Assembly (NCBI GenBank): GCA_012295275.1
Contig: CM022679.1
Span: forward strand, 882,775 to 946,774
Length of the DNA stretch: 64,000 bases
Reading direction: 5' to 3'
Origin: Chrysomallon squamiferum
Taxonomy: Eukaryota; Mollusca; Gastropoda; Neomphalida; Peltospiridae
The position numbers were made by a program, and so were the translations under genes. How positions within the stretch are numbered: position 1 is the stretch's first letter; every line of letters begins with the position of its first letter. The notes under the pieces were generated by a model, which made no database searches, was not told the DNA's origin, and saw only the letters and a list, made by a program, of their open reading frames with translations. Shown one piece after another: positions 10,685 through 29,361 of the stretch.

Positions 10685-13600
10685 ATGTCGCATGTCGGCA
10701 CATGGCGACAACTGATACACTGGGGACCATTAATTGCCTTGTCTGTCATTTTTCACATTGCAATTGTGACAATAAATTGTACTTTGATGTGGTGGCCAAT
10801 TACATCATTTGGTGGAGCCTTTAACTTTATTGTTTTCTGTACATGGGTGACTTTAACATTATACAACTATTTCCAAGCTACTTGGAAGGGACCAGGATTC
10901 GTTCCATTAGGATGGACACCTGTAAGTAGTTATTAAACACTAAATAATTTCTACTGGTTATAGAGGTACATTTGTTAATCATATTTAAACATGAATTATA
11001 TATATAAAATTTATTTAATAGAATTTGTCTAACCTTTAAATTAAATGATTCATGTAACATTTAAAAAATTTTTTTAACCTGATATGTAATAATAATAACA
11101 GTAATAATAAATTAAGAAGAAGGGAAAAAATAAAAATAAATAAGAACTGATGTATATGTATGTGAATAATAAAATAACCCAGTCATATTTTGCTTTTTAT
11201 TTCTAAAGTATAAAAATCAAACTTTTAACATTTTATATGGTGTATATTTCAGAAGGATTCTTCTGCTAGAAAATATTTACAGTTTTGTGATGCCTGTGAA
11301 GGTTTCAAAACTCCACGTTCTCATCACTGCCGTAAATGTAACAGGTAAAATATTTTCTACATTCCTTACACTGACAGTACTCAGTAGTACAACTAATACT
11401 TCTGATAATAAAAGGGTCAACTTCTGTCTCAAACCCTTATTTTTTACATTATTTATAACAGTTTGTCATGCTGTCAGAATATGTTGCAGATAAAATAATT
11501 ATTATATGTTTTCATTTAATATTATTTTTATTATTATTATTTATTTATTTTTTATTTTATTTATTAATACTTTTTTTTTTTAACCACACATATGCTTATA
11601 ATTTTATTTTTTTTGTTAGTGTCATGTATAATGAAATGACTACAATTTGTAAATTATTTTATTTTGCTTGTAGGTGTGTCATGAAGATGGACCATCACTG
11701 TCCTTGGATCAACACTTGTTGTGGACATTTCAATCATGCAAATTTTGTCTGGTTTCTTTTCTTTGCACCAATTGGTTGTGTACATGCTGTCATTATCCTC
11801 ATCCCATCAATATATAGAGCTCTCAATGTTGTAAGCAACAAAACCTTTAATTATACAAATTTTACATGAGATAAATTTATAATATTAGTTTCTGTTAAAA
11901 TAGATTTGGGATATAAGAGGAAAATAAACACCCCAACATATCAACACTGATAACATATCAACACTGGTAACATATCAACACTGATAACATATCAACACTG
12001 GTAACATATCAACACTGATAACATATCAATACTGATAACATACCAACACTTATAACATGCATGTTTGTTTCTAAATTAATTACTGACTTACACTCACTAG
12101 TTCAGACCTTTAAGTTAAATATTAAAAATCAAGATTCAAAACAAACAACACCCCCAAAATTATATATATTCTATATGTAAGTTTGTCATCAACTGACAAA
12201 AATTATGCTAAACAGCAACAGAATTTCGGTAATTATGGTTGATCTTGGTTGTAGATAAAAAATTTTAGGTTTACTGTTGCATTTTTGCTAAGACAGATTT
12301 TTATTTTTTATATATTTATTTTTTAAATTATATAATTAGTAGAACATTCAATGTTACAGGAAAAAACAGGCAATCAGAAAACAGTAAAACAATAACAGGT
12401 CTTGAAAACTTAGGTTTTCTTCTTCGTTTACTTTGTAGTTTTATTTATCATTTTTTGTCTTTCTTTATAGATTTATTTACATACTGTCACATTTTCAGCA
12501 TTACTACTATTTTTATCAAAGAGATGAGCCTCTCGTACAGTTGGGCATCTTGTCTTTCATCATGTCAATGTTTGGAATTGGGCTGGCTATTGGTGTTGTA
12601 ATAGCTGTAGGAATGTTGTGTTATATACAGGTAAATACATACACTTTTTTATTATTTTTTTTCTGAAATAAGACTGAAAATTTTCCATTTTGTGAACCTT
12701 TGTTTCGATGGAAATCTTATGAGTTTCAAAACCACAAAGAAAATACATAACTTGTAAGAGAGTAAATAAATAATCAAGAATAATGATGGATTTAAAAAAA
12801 AATAAAAAATAAAAATTAATGATTGAAATGTAATAGAAGTAAATATAATTATATATATATAGGTCAATGTACCACATTTAGTTTTAAAAACAAAAACTTA
12901 AGACTGACTTTAAGTTCTTTATCTACAAATCACTGTCAAAACTTTTTTTCCAAATTAACCAAATTTAAAAATAATAATAGTACTAATAATAACAGATGTT
13001 TGTAAATTGTTGTCGTAAATAAAAATTATTTATTTTCTTACAAATGAGATCATAAAAATATTTTCTTTCTGACTGTCAGAATAAAGCCCACTGACAATTC
13101 AATAAAATATTTAAATATTTTTAATGAAATGTTATTTAGACAGTAATTAAATGAAAAAAATTGGCTTGTTTTGTTTCAGATGAAAAGCATATTAAAAAAT
13201 GAAACTGGTATAGAATCATGGATTATTGATAAGGTATTTACTTTCTTTGGATTTAACTATTAGGAATGTTTCCAAGCTTTTCAGTGTGTCATGTGAATAA
13301 ACCCACAGTTTTGTATATTTATATTTTTAATGTTATAAATATTTTTTAATGCTGAATTATTATTATGCTATACTTTAAACAGTTAGTACTCAGAAATAAA
13401 ACGGTTACAGGTGTGCTGTTGGTCTAATAATCTATTTCATAATCCACTGTTATGTTGTGTCAAGTTGATCAAAGGTTAGTGCTGTTCCAGTTTCTCGAAT
13501 GAGATTATAAAAGATTTTCTGTTGTTGATAAAATGTTATATTTTCCTCTAAGACTGTTTTAATTATGGACATTCATCTTTTAACAGTAGAGTAGAAAAAT

Positions 13601-15196
13601 AACTTTATAGGTGCCATTAATAAGAATGAGACTTTCAGCAGTTAATGATAGAAGCTGACTTTTTGTATTCAAAGATTATTAAACTAAAATATTTATTTTA
13701 AAAATGCAGGCAGAAGAAAGAATTCGAGAAAAAGATGAAGGAGAATTTATTTACCCATACAACCTTGGATACCGACGGAATCTCAAAGAGGTTTTCACGT
13801 GGACTGGGAAACCTCTGTCTGATGGTATCACGTGGAATGTCGTAGAGGGTTGCAATCAGTACACATTAACTGTAAGTTTAAAACATCACAGTCGTTATGC
13901 AGTTAACACTTTATCATTTAGATATTTTTCATCCAGCTTCTCAGACATTTTGAAAAAAAAAAAAAAAAAATTCAGATTTAATGAAGACATCATTTTATTT
14001 TTATTTTTTAAAAAGTTTACAAAAAAAATTTCAGTGTGAATATTGTCTGTTGAACTCTTCAAATAAATTTTAATAATGTGATTTATTTACTGTGCATTCA
14101 GATAGAACAGCTGAAGCAGAAGAGTGAGAAAAGGGAGAGAACTGTGCAATATATGATAATGGAGGGTTACTCGGGTTCGCTGTTTCCAATCTGGAAGGGT
14201 GTAAAAGTTGCATGTTACATTCCTTGTACTGATGAACCGAGGATTGCAGTCAGACCTGGCCAGAGAGTCTTAGTCACCAGATGGAAAAAGTCAGTTACTA
14301 ACCAAAGTTTTCTTACCTTCTGTCTCTGTGATATCCTAGACTGGGTAGATATATCTGTGATTTCATATCTTAGACTGGGTAGATTATATCTGTGATTTCA
14401 TATCCTAGACTGGGTAGAATATATCTGTGATTTCATATCCTAGACTGGGTAGATTATATCTGTGATTTCATATCCTAGACTGGGTAGATTATATCTGTGA
14501 TTTCATATCCTAGACTGGGTAGATTATATCTGACATATTTTTAACCATAAATGTTATCTGTCATATCTTATCTTCAAATGCCACATAAGAACATATTCTA
14601 AAGTCACTGAGTGGGTAATTAAATATTACATTTTTTTTTTCTTCCTCTGCCTCCATAAATCACTGTGGAGATATTAAATTTTAATGAAACATTAAATTAA
14701 AATGAATTAAGTTAAGATGAAAATGTTGAAACAGATACTAATTAATTGTGTTTTCTTTTGAAGACACTGGTTGTACGGGTCCAGAGATGTGACTCCCGAG
14801 GAGAAATCAAAACAAAAAACTGGTCAACGTAAGTTTTATCAACAACTTTGTGTTAAATATTTTGTGTTATTTGTAACACTGAGTCCTGCTTACTCTGGCT
14901 CTGGAATTAATAGTAATAATCAGGGAATAATAAAATCATACTATTACTACTATAACCACTACCATCAATAAAAATATAATAATGATAGCAGTAGTAGTAA
15001 TAATAATAAAATCAATTTTATGGCTTTAACATAATGTATTCTGTGTACTTTTAATTTTTTTTTTTTTTTTTTTAATGTATAACAAACATTATTTTGTTCC
15101 TATTTTTCAGGTAAGTCAAGAATTAGAGGTTGGTTTCCACGGCGATGTGCAAAAGAAATTATCGATGATAACATGAACAATAAAAAACATTTTTGA
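10685..15196 (+). CDS. ZDHHC6: ZDHHC6, ER palmitoyltransferase
   Basis: DHHC-type S-acyltransferase; in mammals it acts at the ER and palmitoylates ER proteins such as calnexin. Exons: 10685-10921, 11253-11344, 11674-11830, 12499-12630, 13180-13233, 13710-13871, 14102-14289, 14764-14828, 15111-15196; 390 aa (human 413), phases all agree. Two N-terminal membrane segments (about residues 14-34, 45-65), a cysteine-rich domain from C91, catalytic DHHC at 116-119 within CVMKMDHHCPWIN, two more membrane segments (about 140-162, 178-205), then the SH3-like C-terminal domain (VFTWTG, IEQLKQK, DEPRI, HWLYG, RIRGWFPRRC). It ends KKHF, a KKXX ER-retrieval signal like the human KKNR end. An in-frame TGA at 10652 fixes the start. 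Exon 4 must start at 12499 because the earlier AG at 12469-12470 leads to a stop. Confidence 0.97.
11934..12060 (+). repeat. 17-bp minisatellite in ZDHHC6 intron 3
   Basis: About seven copies of aacatatcaacactgat with few substitutions. It lies about 100 bp after exon 3 and does not contain the junction. Confidence 0.95.
14325..14533 (+). repeat. About 35-bp minisatellite in ZDHHC6 intron 7
   Basis: About six copies built around cctagactgggtagat followed by tatctgtgatttca. It starts some 40 bp after the exon 7 donor (gtcagt at 14290). Confidence 0.95.
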
Positions 15197-16144
15197 ACAT
15201 CAAGTGCCAACAATAATATTCTTTTTTACAAATAATATACAAATGCAAACCAGTTTATACAATTTAAAAAAATATATAAAATGAATTCATGTGAATAAAA
15301 AAAAATGTTAGTGATTGGAAATGAGATATTTGTTTTACAAAACTAGTTTGTTTATCTTTTAATGTTGTATGAAACTTGTTTTTTTCTAATTATCGAATAA
15401 ACTTCAAAGTGTTTAACTTACAGTTAAAATCAAGTTATAATCAAATGACAAATTTTTATTATTTTATTAAATAAAATAAATATATAAATAAAGTCTGAGT
15501 TTATTGTGAATGAAGATATCTGCTTTGTTAACAAACTGTGTCTTTATAAACACAAATGTGACTGATTACTAATAAAAGGTCATGTTTCAAACTGTAATTC
15601 TTGAAATATATTCTAAAAGTTTTTGTGTATTTATCTATATAAAGGATCCAGATCTGATGCCATTATACATCTTATTCAAGTATTACGATAAAACCATTGA
15701 TGCTGACTTGACTTGTGAACTCTGTCTATAATACAATTATATTATATTATGCACACACATACATACATATATGCATACACATCCACACACATTCATGTGT
15801 GTGTGTGAATATATATGTGATCTGTTGACTGTACAGAATCATCAGTTTTATTTTAATTGGATTAAAAATGCAATGATAAATGTTGGTATCAACCTGTTAA
15901 AGACTGTAAATATAATAATAATAATAATAATAATAGGTACTGTTCCAATCAACTGAAATATTATTATTATTATTATTATTAATGGTAGTAGTAGAAGTAA
16001 AAGTAATAGTAATAACAGTAGTAGTAATTATTTAAAATAGTATCAACAATAATACATAAATAAAGCTTATGGACTAAACTTTTTATGAGAAGTATACATT
16101 GAGAGTAAACCAGAGTTATCTATCTTGAATTAATTGTGAGCAAA
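15197..16144. other. ZDHHC6 3' UTR and F8A 5' flank
   Basis: AT-rich. AATAAA-type hexamers occur at about 15294 and 15397, candidates for ZDHHC6 polyadenylation. AAT and TTA runs at about 15915-15936 and 15961-15981 form a short inverted pair. No further gene. The F8A start follows at 16145, so the two + strand genes are about 950 bp apart. Confidence 0.65.
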
Positions 16145-21496
<5,352 letters not shown>

Positions 21497-23033
21497 TAGT
21501 AAAGGAAAGGATCCATTAAAAAAATCATCAATTTTTATTGTGCCTGTGATTTTATTTTAGGTATGCAAGACAATGAGCAGAGAAAGATCTCTATATCAAA
21601 TGTCTTTTAAATTAAAGTAAAGTAAAACAAAATAAATAAATAAAATAAATAATACTTGTTGCGACATCTTTGAAGAAAAGTATTGTAATTTTGACATGAT
21701 TAAAAGTACAGAATTGTGTTTGTCTTAGTTAAATGTTTTCAGAGATTGTTGTTTGGTTTCAAAATTGGAACTAGGAATCATACACCAAACAGAGAGGTGA
21801 AAGTAAAATGTACACACTGAAAACATCACACAAATCCAGGCACTGTTCTTCAGAGAGCTAGCAAGAAATAAATAATAAATTCAATAATAAAAACACAAAA
21901 GATTTTAATGTTGTGTTAACTGATTACAGAATGACTAGGTTTTCCAAACACATAAGAGATTTCATACAACAAAACATCTTTAGATTACTTGAATAATGAA
22001 CTTTATGTATCTCCATAATATCAAGCATGTAGAACAAATATATTACAATATATATTATACATTAGAAAATATATGGTACAATAACTATAATTTTGTTTTG
22101 TTAGATTTATATTATTTCATGAGTGTGATACAAACAGAGAATGTTTTAAAGATACATGGTTTCCACTTGTTACAAAAATACTCTTTTACAATTGAGATCA
22201 AACTTCATCACACACCATTATCACCAGTGCTTCCATGAAAAACAAGTCCTCGTTTATTTAAAGCTTAGATTCTGCAAAAACTGAAATGTTTGAGATGTCT
22301 GAAACCCATGCAGAGATAAATAAATGTTGAACATATATTAAAGCATTATAAGAAAAGAAAATGTTTCTATGCATATGTCACTAATTCAAAATCTCCATTC
22401 CTGCATATATGTAAAACCATTGTGTAAAAGCAGTGTACGACCGTCTCACACTACAATATTTTAACACAGGGTGATCCTTGTTACACAAAATGTGTTTGAT
22501 GACCTTACCTGAGTGAAATTCATTAATTTCCTAACATTTCTTATTGTAATATGATATGATGTAGTTTGATATTAGAAAAACCAGTTCTTGTCATGTTTGA
22601 CTCAAGTGTGACACATTGACAAAATGTCTGTCTATATAAATCAATAAATTGTTTCATTGTGAAAACAAATGTTTAGCTTTCTAAAAACTTTAATTTATGC
22701 ACCTGTAATATTTCTGACAGTTATAAAATTAATTCAATAGCTACTTTATGCAGATGTATAACACAGCCCAGTCTATGCATTATGACAGATGTGGAAACGA
22801 ATGATATAAAAAAATACCTGTTATGAAGAAGAGATTGATTTAAACTTTGATTTTAACAATAACTGGAAATAAAATGAGCTTAACTAAAGTACACAGATAA
22901 ACGTGGTGAATCTAAAATTTTGTTACCTAAATACTTTTAATAGCTTTTAACAATATATATATATATATTTTTTCTAAACCAATGTATAAGACAAAAAATA
23001 AATGAATAAAAAAAATTAAATGTAGTTCATGAA
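21497..23033. other. Intergenic, convergent F8A and MBOAT7 3' ends
   Basis: AT-rich, presumably 3' UTR of both genes. Short A-rich and TA runs, for example atatatat at about 22952-22968. No gene, RNA or mobile element recognised. Confidence 0.7.
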
Positions 23034-25721
23034 TTAATCAACTTTGCCAATCTTGTCTCTTTTTCGTGGTTGAAAAAACCGGCCTACATTTCCAACAATA
23101 AGAAACACAAGTACAACAACATGTCCTAGAAAATAAATTGATTTCCAATATCGGATGGTGGAATTGTAACTTAGCAGGAGAAAGCCCATACACATGTAGT
23201 CGAAGCCTCGCATCTTGAAGAACCAGCAGGCGAAGTCAAACAGTTTCTGCTTCTGCTCAGACGTGCCAGAGCGGAATGTCTGCGTCATGGCTTCCTCCGC
23301 CATCAGTATGGGTGGCACTGTGAGAAAACTGAGGTAGTACCCAGGGTGGATACCATGCCAGAACGCACTCACACTCATAGTGATCAGCACACTGCAAATG
23401 TGAAACAATACACACTTTGTAAATGTAGAAAGCATATACTACACAGTTTATTACTTTAACTTCTGCATTATCAACTCGTGCCACTTATTACTACAATTCA
23501 GATCCATTATCAACTGTAGTTAAGACATTTAATACAATTTAGATGCATTCTCTACTGCAGTTGAAATAGGACCTGACTTTGTAAACTCAGCTTCTCAACT
23601 ATGACCAGAGTTAACTATGCTGATTCTGAAAATACTAAAACATGCTAAAGAAGTAGTTAAATATGTATATTTCTTGCTGGTGCTTATATTTAATGTACTA
23701 TCATAACAGCTAAAACAAAAAGACAGCCTGAATCTGTTTTTACAAACTGTGTCATGAAATTCTATCTTAATCAAGTTAATTATGTTATTTATTTAGCAGA
23801 AATTTATTATTGTTTGTATTTTCCAGCTGCTCTGAAATGATTGATGTACATTAATTGTAACAGCAGTTTGTACAATTTTATTTGAAGTATTTTTGGCACC
23901 TCTCCTCAAAAGTATGTTCTTGTGAACTTTTTAAATAGTATGTTTAGATAACAGTATGACCCTTAAAAACATTACATACAAGAATTTTTTTTTATTTGAA
24001 CATTAGTGTATTAATATTTTCAGTATGTGAGAATAACTGTATAAATACATAAAATGTTCATATCTTTTTTATTTAAACAAATTTGAAGCATATTCTTTAT
24101 TTCTATTAATATTTGCAATTAATTATATAACAAAATTCTGTAAAAGCACAATTTTATTTTTTTTTGACTGAAAATCTTAATTAAAATATTTTACTGAATT
24201 TTTTTTTTATTATATCTCAGTCATTTCCTATTACTGACAACTCATCTGACAAGTAAACTAAAATTACTGACAACTCACCGAAACGCTTTCAGTGACTTTG
24301 GCACTCTGTGATGCACATTGGCTGCCAGCCAGTATTGAACCGTCATGTTCCAGCTCCTCAGTCCTTCTTTAGTTGTGGGCGCCAACTCACAGCCGTAGAT
24401 GTTGAGATTGTGAACAGTTTCAAAATCATACTGCACAGTCTGACCAGAGTCCTGCTGTTTTCTGTGAATACAAACATTAAACAAATCTCAACACGTTTTA
24501 ATATTAACTTGTACTGGGTATGACATGTTGGTGGGGTTTTTTTTGTTTTGTTTTTTATGACGATGACACAAGTAATTGACATCACCATTCTCTACACATA
24601 AGCTATTTATAAATTTGTCAGTTAGCAAAGTAGAAATATGATATGTGTGTCAAGATAAAGTGAAAACCAATTATAGGAAAATACCAAGGACAAGATAAAG
24701 AAAACAAGAATGTATCTGTGTGGTATTTGCTTTTGTAAACAATAATGAATGGAAAAAAAAAAAAAAGCTTCGGTTTACAATACATTAAACACAGATTTAC
24801 AATCATTCAGACACTATGTGATCAACAAACTGCCAGACAATGAAAGAAACCTGCATCTTCCATGGCTTTGGTTTCCCAACTAGCACTGAGTTATGTCCCT
24901 TCTCTAACACCAATGAAGTGGACAGAAATGAAAATAAAAAAATGTGTTGTAAACATCTGCAAAAACATTTTAAATGCTGACTTATTCTGTTAACACACAC
25001 TTACATTTCATCGAGAGCTTTTAGATCTGTGGGGCCTGTTCCACATTTTGGTTTTGACTTCACTGGGTAGGCTCCTAGAGCTGCTGTAATAGCAATACAC
25101 TCTGCGATAATCCACGCAAAGTACAGACGAGTTCGAAACATTATGAACATAGGAACCATGTAGAACAGCCGAAACCAAAACGGTTCATGTGTGAATTCAT
25201 CTGACTCCACATACTAAAAAATATTTATAAATGTTCTAAAAACATCTGTCTGTCTGTCTGTCAATCCATATATAAACAGTCCCACCAACAAGCAGATTTC
25301 TAAAGGTTATATATTAGCACAGCCATACAAATAATAATTATTTTCCCCCAAAAATATAGAAAGAAAAACAAGAATGATTACTTACTAACAATTCTATTTA
25401 TTTTGTGATATTCATGCTGTTGGTGCAAGGATTACTTCATTGTTTGTTTCTGGATGAGAGAAGTTATTTCTCCCTAAAACAAGGTTTTGTGTCAGGATAC
25501 ATATTACAGTAAGCAGAACATCATGATACAAGTAGTGTACTGGAATCGTGACAACACTTACCTGGATGCTGAAGTACCTGGTAACTGCCAGGTAACAAAA
25601 TGCTATGACTGGTACAGGTTTCATTTTGGCTATAAATGGCTGCCATGTTTCAATCTGATCAGCTGAAGAATTCTCCAGCCAGTCTTGGTAAGTTCTGTAT
25701 TTGTAATATGGCCCTGTTGAA

Positions 25722-25754
<33 letters not shown>

Positions 25755-28389
25755 TGTTTTTATATGACTATATTTTACTCCTTTAACAACCTGTAAATGT
25801 AATGCAGATATTATTATTCTTAATTTACCTATTTTGTAATTCAATAACAAATAATAGAACTTTCCTGTGTTATATTTCCATAAGAGTACTGAATAATTAA
25901 ATCATCTGTTTTTATTACAATCAAAAATTACTTTCATACCATCAAAATTGTTTTATGAAATAATTGTTGTTAATGATATTTTAAAAATATAAAGATGTAT
26001 TTCATTATAATTCAGGATATTTTTATTTTACTTTTCATCATGTTTATTACATGAATACCCTAACATTTACAATTATAATAAAGTATAATTACAAGTTTAT
26101 TGCGAGATAATTTTTTGTAAACCTGTCAGTATTCCAATGTAGCAGTAGGCGTAACAGCAGATGTCTAATCCAGCAGGGTTTATTTTCACGTATTTCTCCA
26201 CAAGTTCTCTGTCGTTCTTTTTATCATTCTCTTTGAGTTCTGTTTTGTTACTATCATGAATCTCAAATGCTAAACCTACCATCTAAGTAATAAATAAATA
26301 GGTAAATAAATAAATAAAGTAACAAACAAATAACTAATATTTAAATATGTATATATATATATTATATATATAAAATACAAATGTTAATGAATGTCTTTTA
26401 CTAATTTTCAGTCAAAGCTTTAAACCAATGTTGTGGTTTAAATGTCATCAGTTGTTTTATATTAAATTACTTACAATGTTTAAAACAGTTTTGGCCTTTT
26501 TATTTTTAATGATAATTTCAGTTTTGGTAATTGATAATCACCCACACAGTCATCTATTGTAAATAGATAATCACCCACACAGTCATCTATTGTAAATAGA
26601 TAATCACCCACACAGTCATCTATAGTAAATAGATAATGACAAAGGGTGAGTGACATCTATAATAAATGGACAATCACCCACAGTCAGTGAGATATCTAGT
26701 AAATAGACAATCACCCACAGTCAGTGAGATATCTAGTAAATAGACAATCACCCACAGTCAGTGAGATATCTAGTAAATAGACAATCACCCACAGTCAGTG
26801 AGATATCTAGTAAATAGACAATCACCCACAGTCAGTGACATCTCTAGTAAATAGACAATCACCCACAGTCAGTGAGATATCTAGTAAATGGACAATCACC
26901 AACACAGTCAGTAACATCTCTACTAAATGGACAATCACTCACACAGTCAGTGAGATCTCTACTAAATGGACAATCACCAACATAGTCAGTAACATCTCTA
27001 CTAAATGGACAATCACTCACACAGTGAGATCTCTAGTAAATGGACAATCACTCACACAGTCAGTGACATCTCTAGTAAATGGACAATCACCCAGTCAGTG
27101 AGATCTATAGTAAATGGACAATCACCCACAGTCAGTGACATCTCTAGTAAATGGACAATCACCCACAGAGTCAGTCACATCTCTACTAAATGGACAATCA
27201 CCCACACAGTGAGATCTATAATAAATGCACAATCACCCACGTGGTCAGTGACACATATAATAAGTGGACAATTAATTACCCGTAGAGTGAGCAACAACTG
27301 CACTGCATTGGAGAGAGGATTTGGCATTGGCAAACCAAACCAGTGAACTGTTCTAAAGAAAGCCAGATAACCAAAACACCAAACAAACATCACCAGATGA
27401 CACCACCTGTTACAAAGTTAAAAAAAAGAAAAGATAATAAAAATAACAATATAATTATTCTGGGCTGTTTTTTCCCTCCCCTTATTAATAATTTCATCAT
27501 AAAAATTAATTTTACTTTATTTTTGCTGTGGCAATAAATAAAACATTTTTAAAGAACAGTAAACTGGGAAACAGATTGCACTATGAAACATAACACCAAC
27601 AAACAAATAAATAAAATTATTATAATATATATGTATAGTAATATTGTAATACTTGTCTTGTGATATTAATTCAATGACTTCTGGGGCCCTAATCCCGAGG
27701 ATGTCCCAAATGCGATTTTATATATACTGTAATTAGCTTAGTGGCTGGATCATTACTATACAGAATTTATATCTGGGTATCATGCTGATCTTAGTCAGAA
27801 ACCGTGCCCGTCGTAGACGTGCTTCACGACAACTTGCTCTGATTAGCACGTTAATTTTGTTCAAGGTTCAAGGTTCAAGCTGATCTGCAATGAGACAGCT
27901 GCACTTAAGCAAAAAGCAGTGGTTACCCAGACCGTGCCGCAAAGGGCCCTCCTAACTGTTCAAGTTTCTGGGTCCCAAAAACGTAGATCCGGCAGAACTT
28001 ATTTGAAGAGAATTTCTGAAATTCAAACTTGCACACACTGACACAGGCATACACATACGCGTGATACACCTCTTGATTTGATCTCATCATTACATTCAAT
28101 TAAGTTAAAAATTATGGAGAAAACGAAAATGATTTGAATTAAAAGACTGAACAAAAAATATATATTAATAAACTTGCCTGGCTGAAATTAATTTTAATAT
28201 TAAATAACTTCCGATGATCGTCAAAATAGAATGCAGCGTGTGTATGTTGCATATTAATAGTATTGTTATAAAGCCAAGTCCACTCGATACATATCTTCTC
28301 TTTTGAAAATGTAAAGATTTTACGAAAACACCGGTAACGAGAGAACAAATTAAGATCAACCCATAAACAGTATCATCTGTAAGGCCCAT
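23034..28389 (-). CDS. MBOAT7: MBOAT7 / LPIAT1, lysophosphatidylinositol acyltransferase
   Basis: Multi-pass ER/endomembrane enzyme that adds a polyunsaturated acyl chain to lysophosphatidylinositol (Lands cycle). Exons in transcript order: 28389-28178, 27406-27280, 26282-26123, 25713-25562, 25213-25005, 24461-24279, 23391-23034; 466 aa (human 472), phases consistent. Signatures: HTLHSILTIIGSYL, SNAVQLLLTLR, YCYIGILTGPYYKYRTYQDW, LFYMVPMFIMFRTRLYFAWI, ECIAI..GAYPV, catalytic Asn in SWNMTVQYW (N325) and catalytic His in FWHGIHPGYYLSF (H360), KMRGFDYMCMGFLLLS, IRYWKSIYF. The tail is basic (PRKRDKIGKVD). An in-frame TGA lies upstream of the ATG. Intron 1 has a GC donor (AG|gcaagt). The exon 2 donor abuts a minisatellite. 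Divergent from the DeSI gene. Identity very sure. Confidence 0.97.
26525..27290 (-). repeat. Minisatellite of about 36-40 bp in MBOAT7 intron 2, running into the exon 2 donor
   Basis: About 18-20 diverged units of gacaatcacccacagtcagt plus gagatctctagtaaatg (+ strand). Toward the right the units match the exon 2 end: tggacaattaattaccc|gtagagtgagc at the junction corresponds to tggacaatcaccc|acagagtcagt in the array. On the coding strand each unit offers a donor-like GG|gtgatt beside the real CGG|gtaatt. The left end has simpler units (gtcatctattgtaaatagat). Confidence 0.9.
27640..28090. other. GC-richer block in MBOAT7 intron 1, possible degraded mobile element
   Basis: About 450 bp with a markedly higher G+C content than flanking DNA and no simple repeats, except ttcaaggttcaaggttcaag at about 27858-27878. 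No ORF of note, no terminal repeats found. Could be a SINE-like or other transposon remnant, or a regulatory element. I do not recognise a family. Confidence 0.35.
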
Positions 28390-28659
28390 GCCTACACCTA
28401 GTTTTACACTGGTTTTATTTCACTGATCGCTTCTTGTTACTGCCAAAATAATGATTGTCAGATTGCCAGTTTCTGATGTACATCAGAGTTATTCCCCTTA
28501 GCTCAAATAAACAAATTTATAATAGAGTTAGTTCCCATGTTCCTAGTCATCAGAAGCACAATTCTACAGAACAACAAAGTTAAAATTATTGAAGTTACAA
28601 CGGTGTTTTTTATAGTGATTAAGCATGTTTCGGTACGGACGGAATTAATCTGACACAAG
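28390..28659. promoter_or_regulatory. Bidirectional promoter region between MBOAT7 and the DeSI-PUL gene
   Basis: 270 bp between divergent ATGs. Both starts are bounded by upstream in-frame stops (TGA upstream of MBOAT7; TGA at 28651 before the DeSI ATG). No clear TATA box. Shared promoter inferred from spacing. Confidence 0.7.
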
Positions 28660-29290
28660 ATGTCTAGTAATGAATCGCACCCCGTTAAAGTATATCTTTA
28701 TGATATTTCGAAAGGAATGGCGAAAGCCTTGTCTCCCACAATTCTTGGTAAGTCAATTTTCATTCGTCATTTTGAAAAAGATTAGTAAGTTAATTGAATT
28801 ATTTATTTATTTATTTTTATTTTTTTTTTTTTTTTTTTTTAATATTAATATTAATGGGTTTTATTTATTTATTTATTTATTATGTCAACCTTAATGTGTA
28901 TTTATTTATTTATTGTTGTGAATTTATTTGATTTATTTACTGCCCACTATTGTTGTTTTGAATAGACTTAAAATTTTTTGGATTGATGTTGTTTTCAGTA
29001 CATTTTGTTTCCTTTTAATTATAATTAAATTAAACTATAATTATAATTAAATTAAACTATTATATCATACTTTCAATACACTTCTTTGTTTCAGGGAAGA
29101 GGTTAGATGGGGTGTGGCACACAGGTGTGGTGGTGTATGGTGAAGAATACTTTTTTGGAGGAATGGGGGGCATAGAGAAGTGTTCAGTGGTAAATGATCT
29201 ACTTGTACAGATAGCTTTTAATTGTTTAAAAATGCAGTTTTCACTGTGCTGTATTCTTTGTTATGATTCATTATTTTGAAAAAAATGTAT

Positions 29291-29361
<71 letters not shown>

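Noticed and set aside
12469-12498. Earlier acceptor for ZDHHC6 exon 4 (tttatag)
   Set aside because: It reads into a TGA within 19 codons. The AG at 12497-12498 keeps the frame and aligns with the family.
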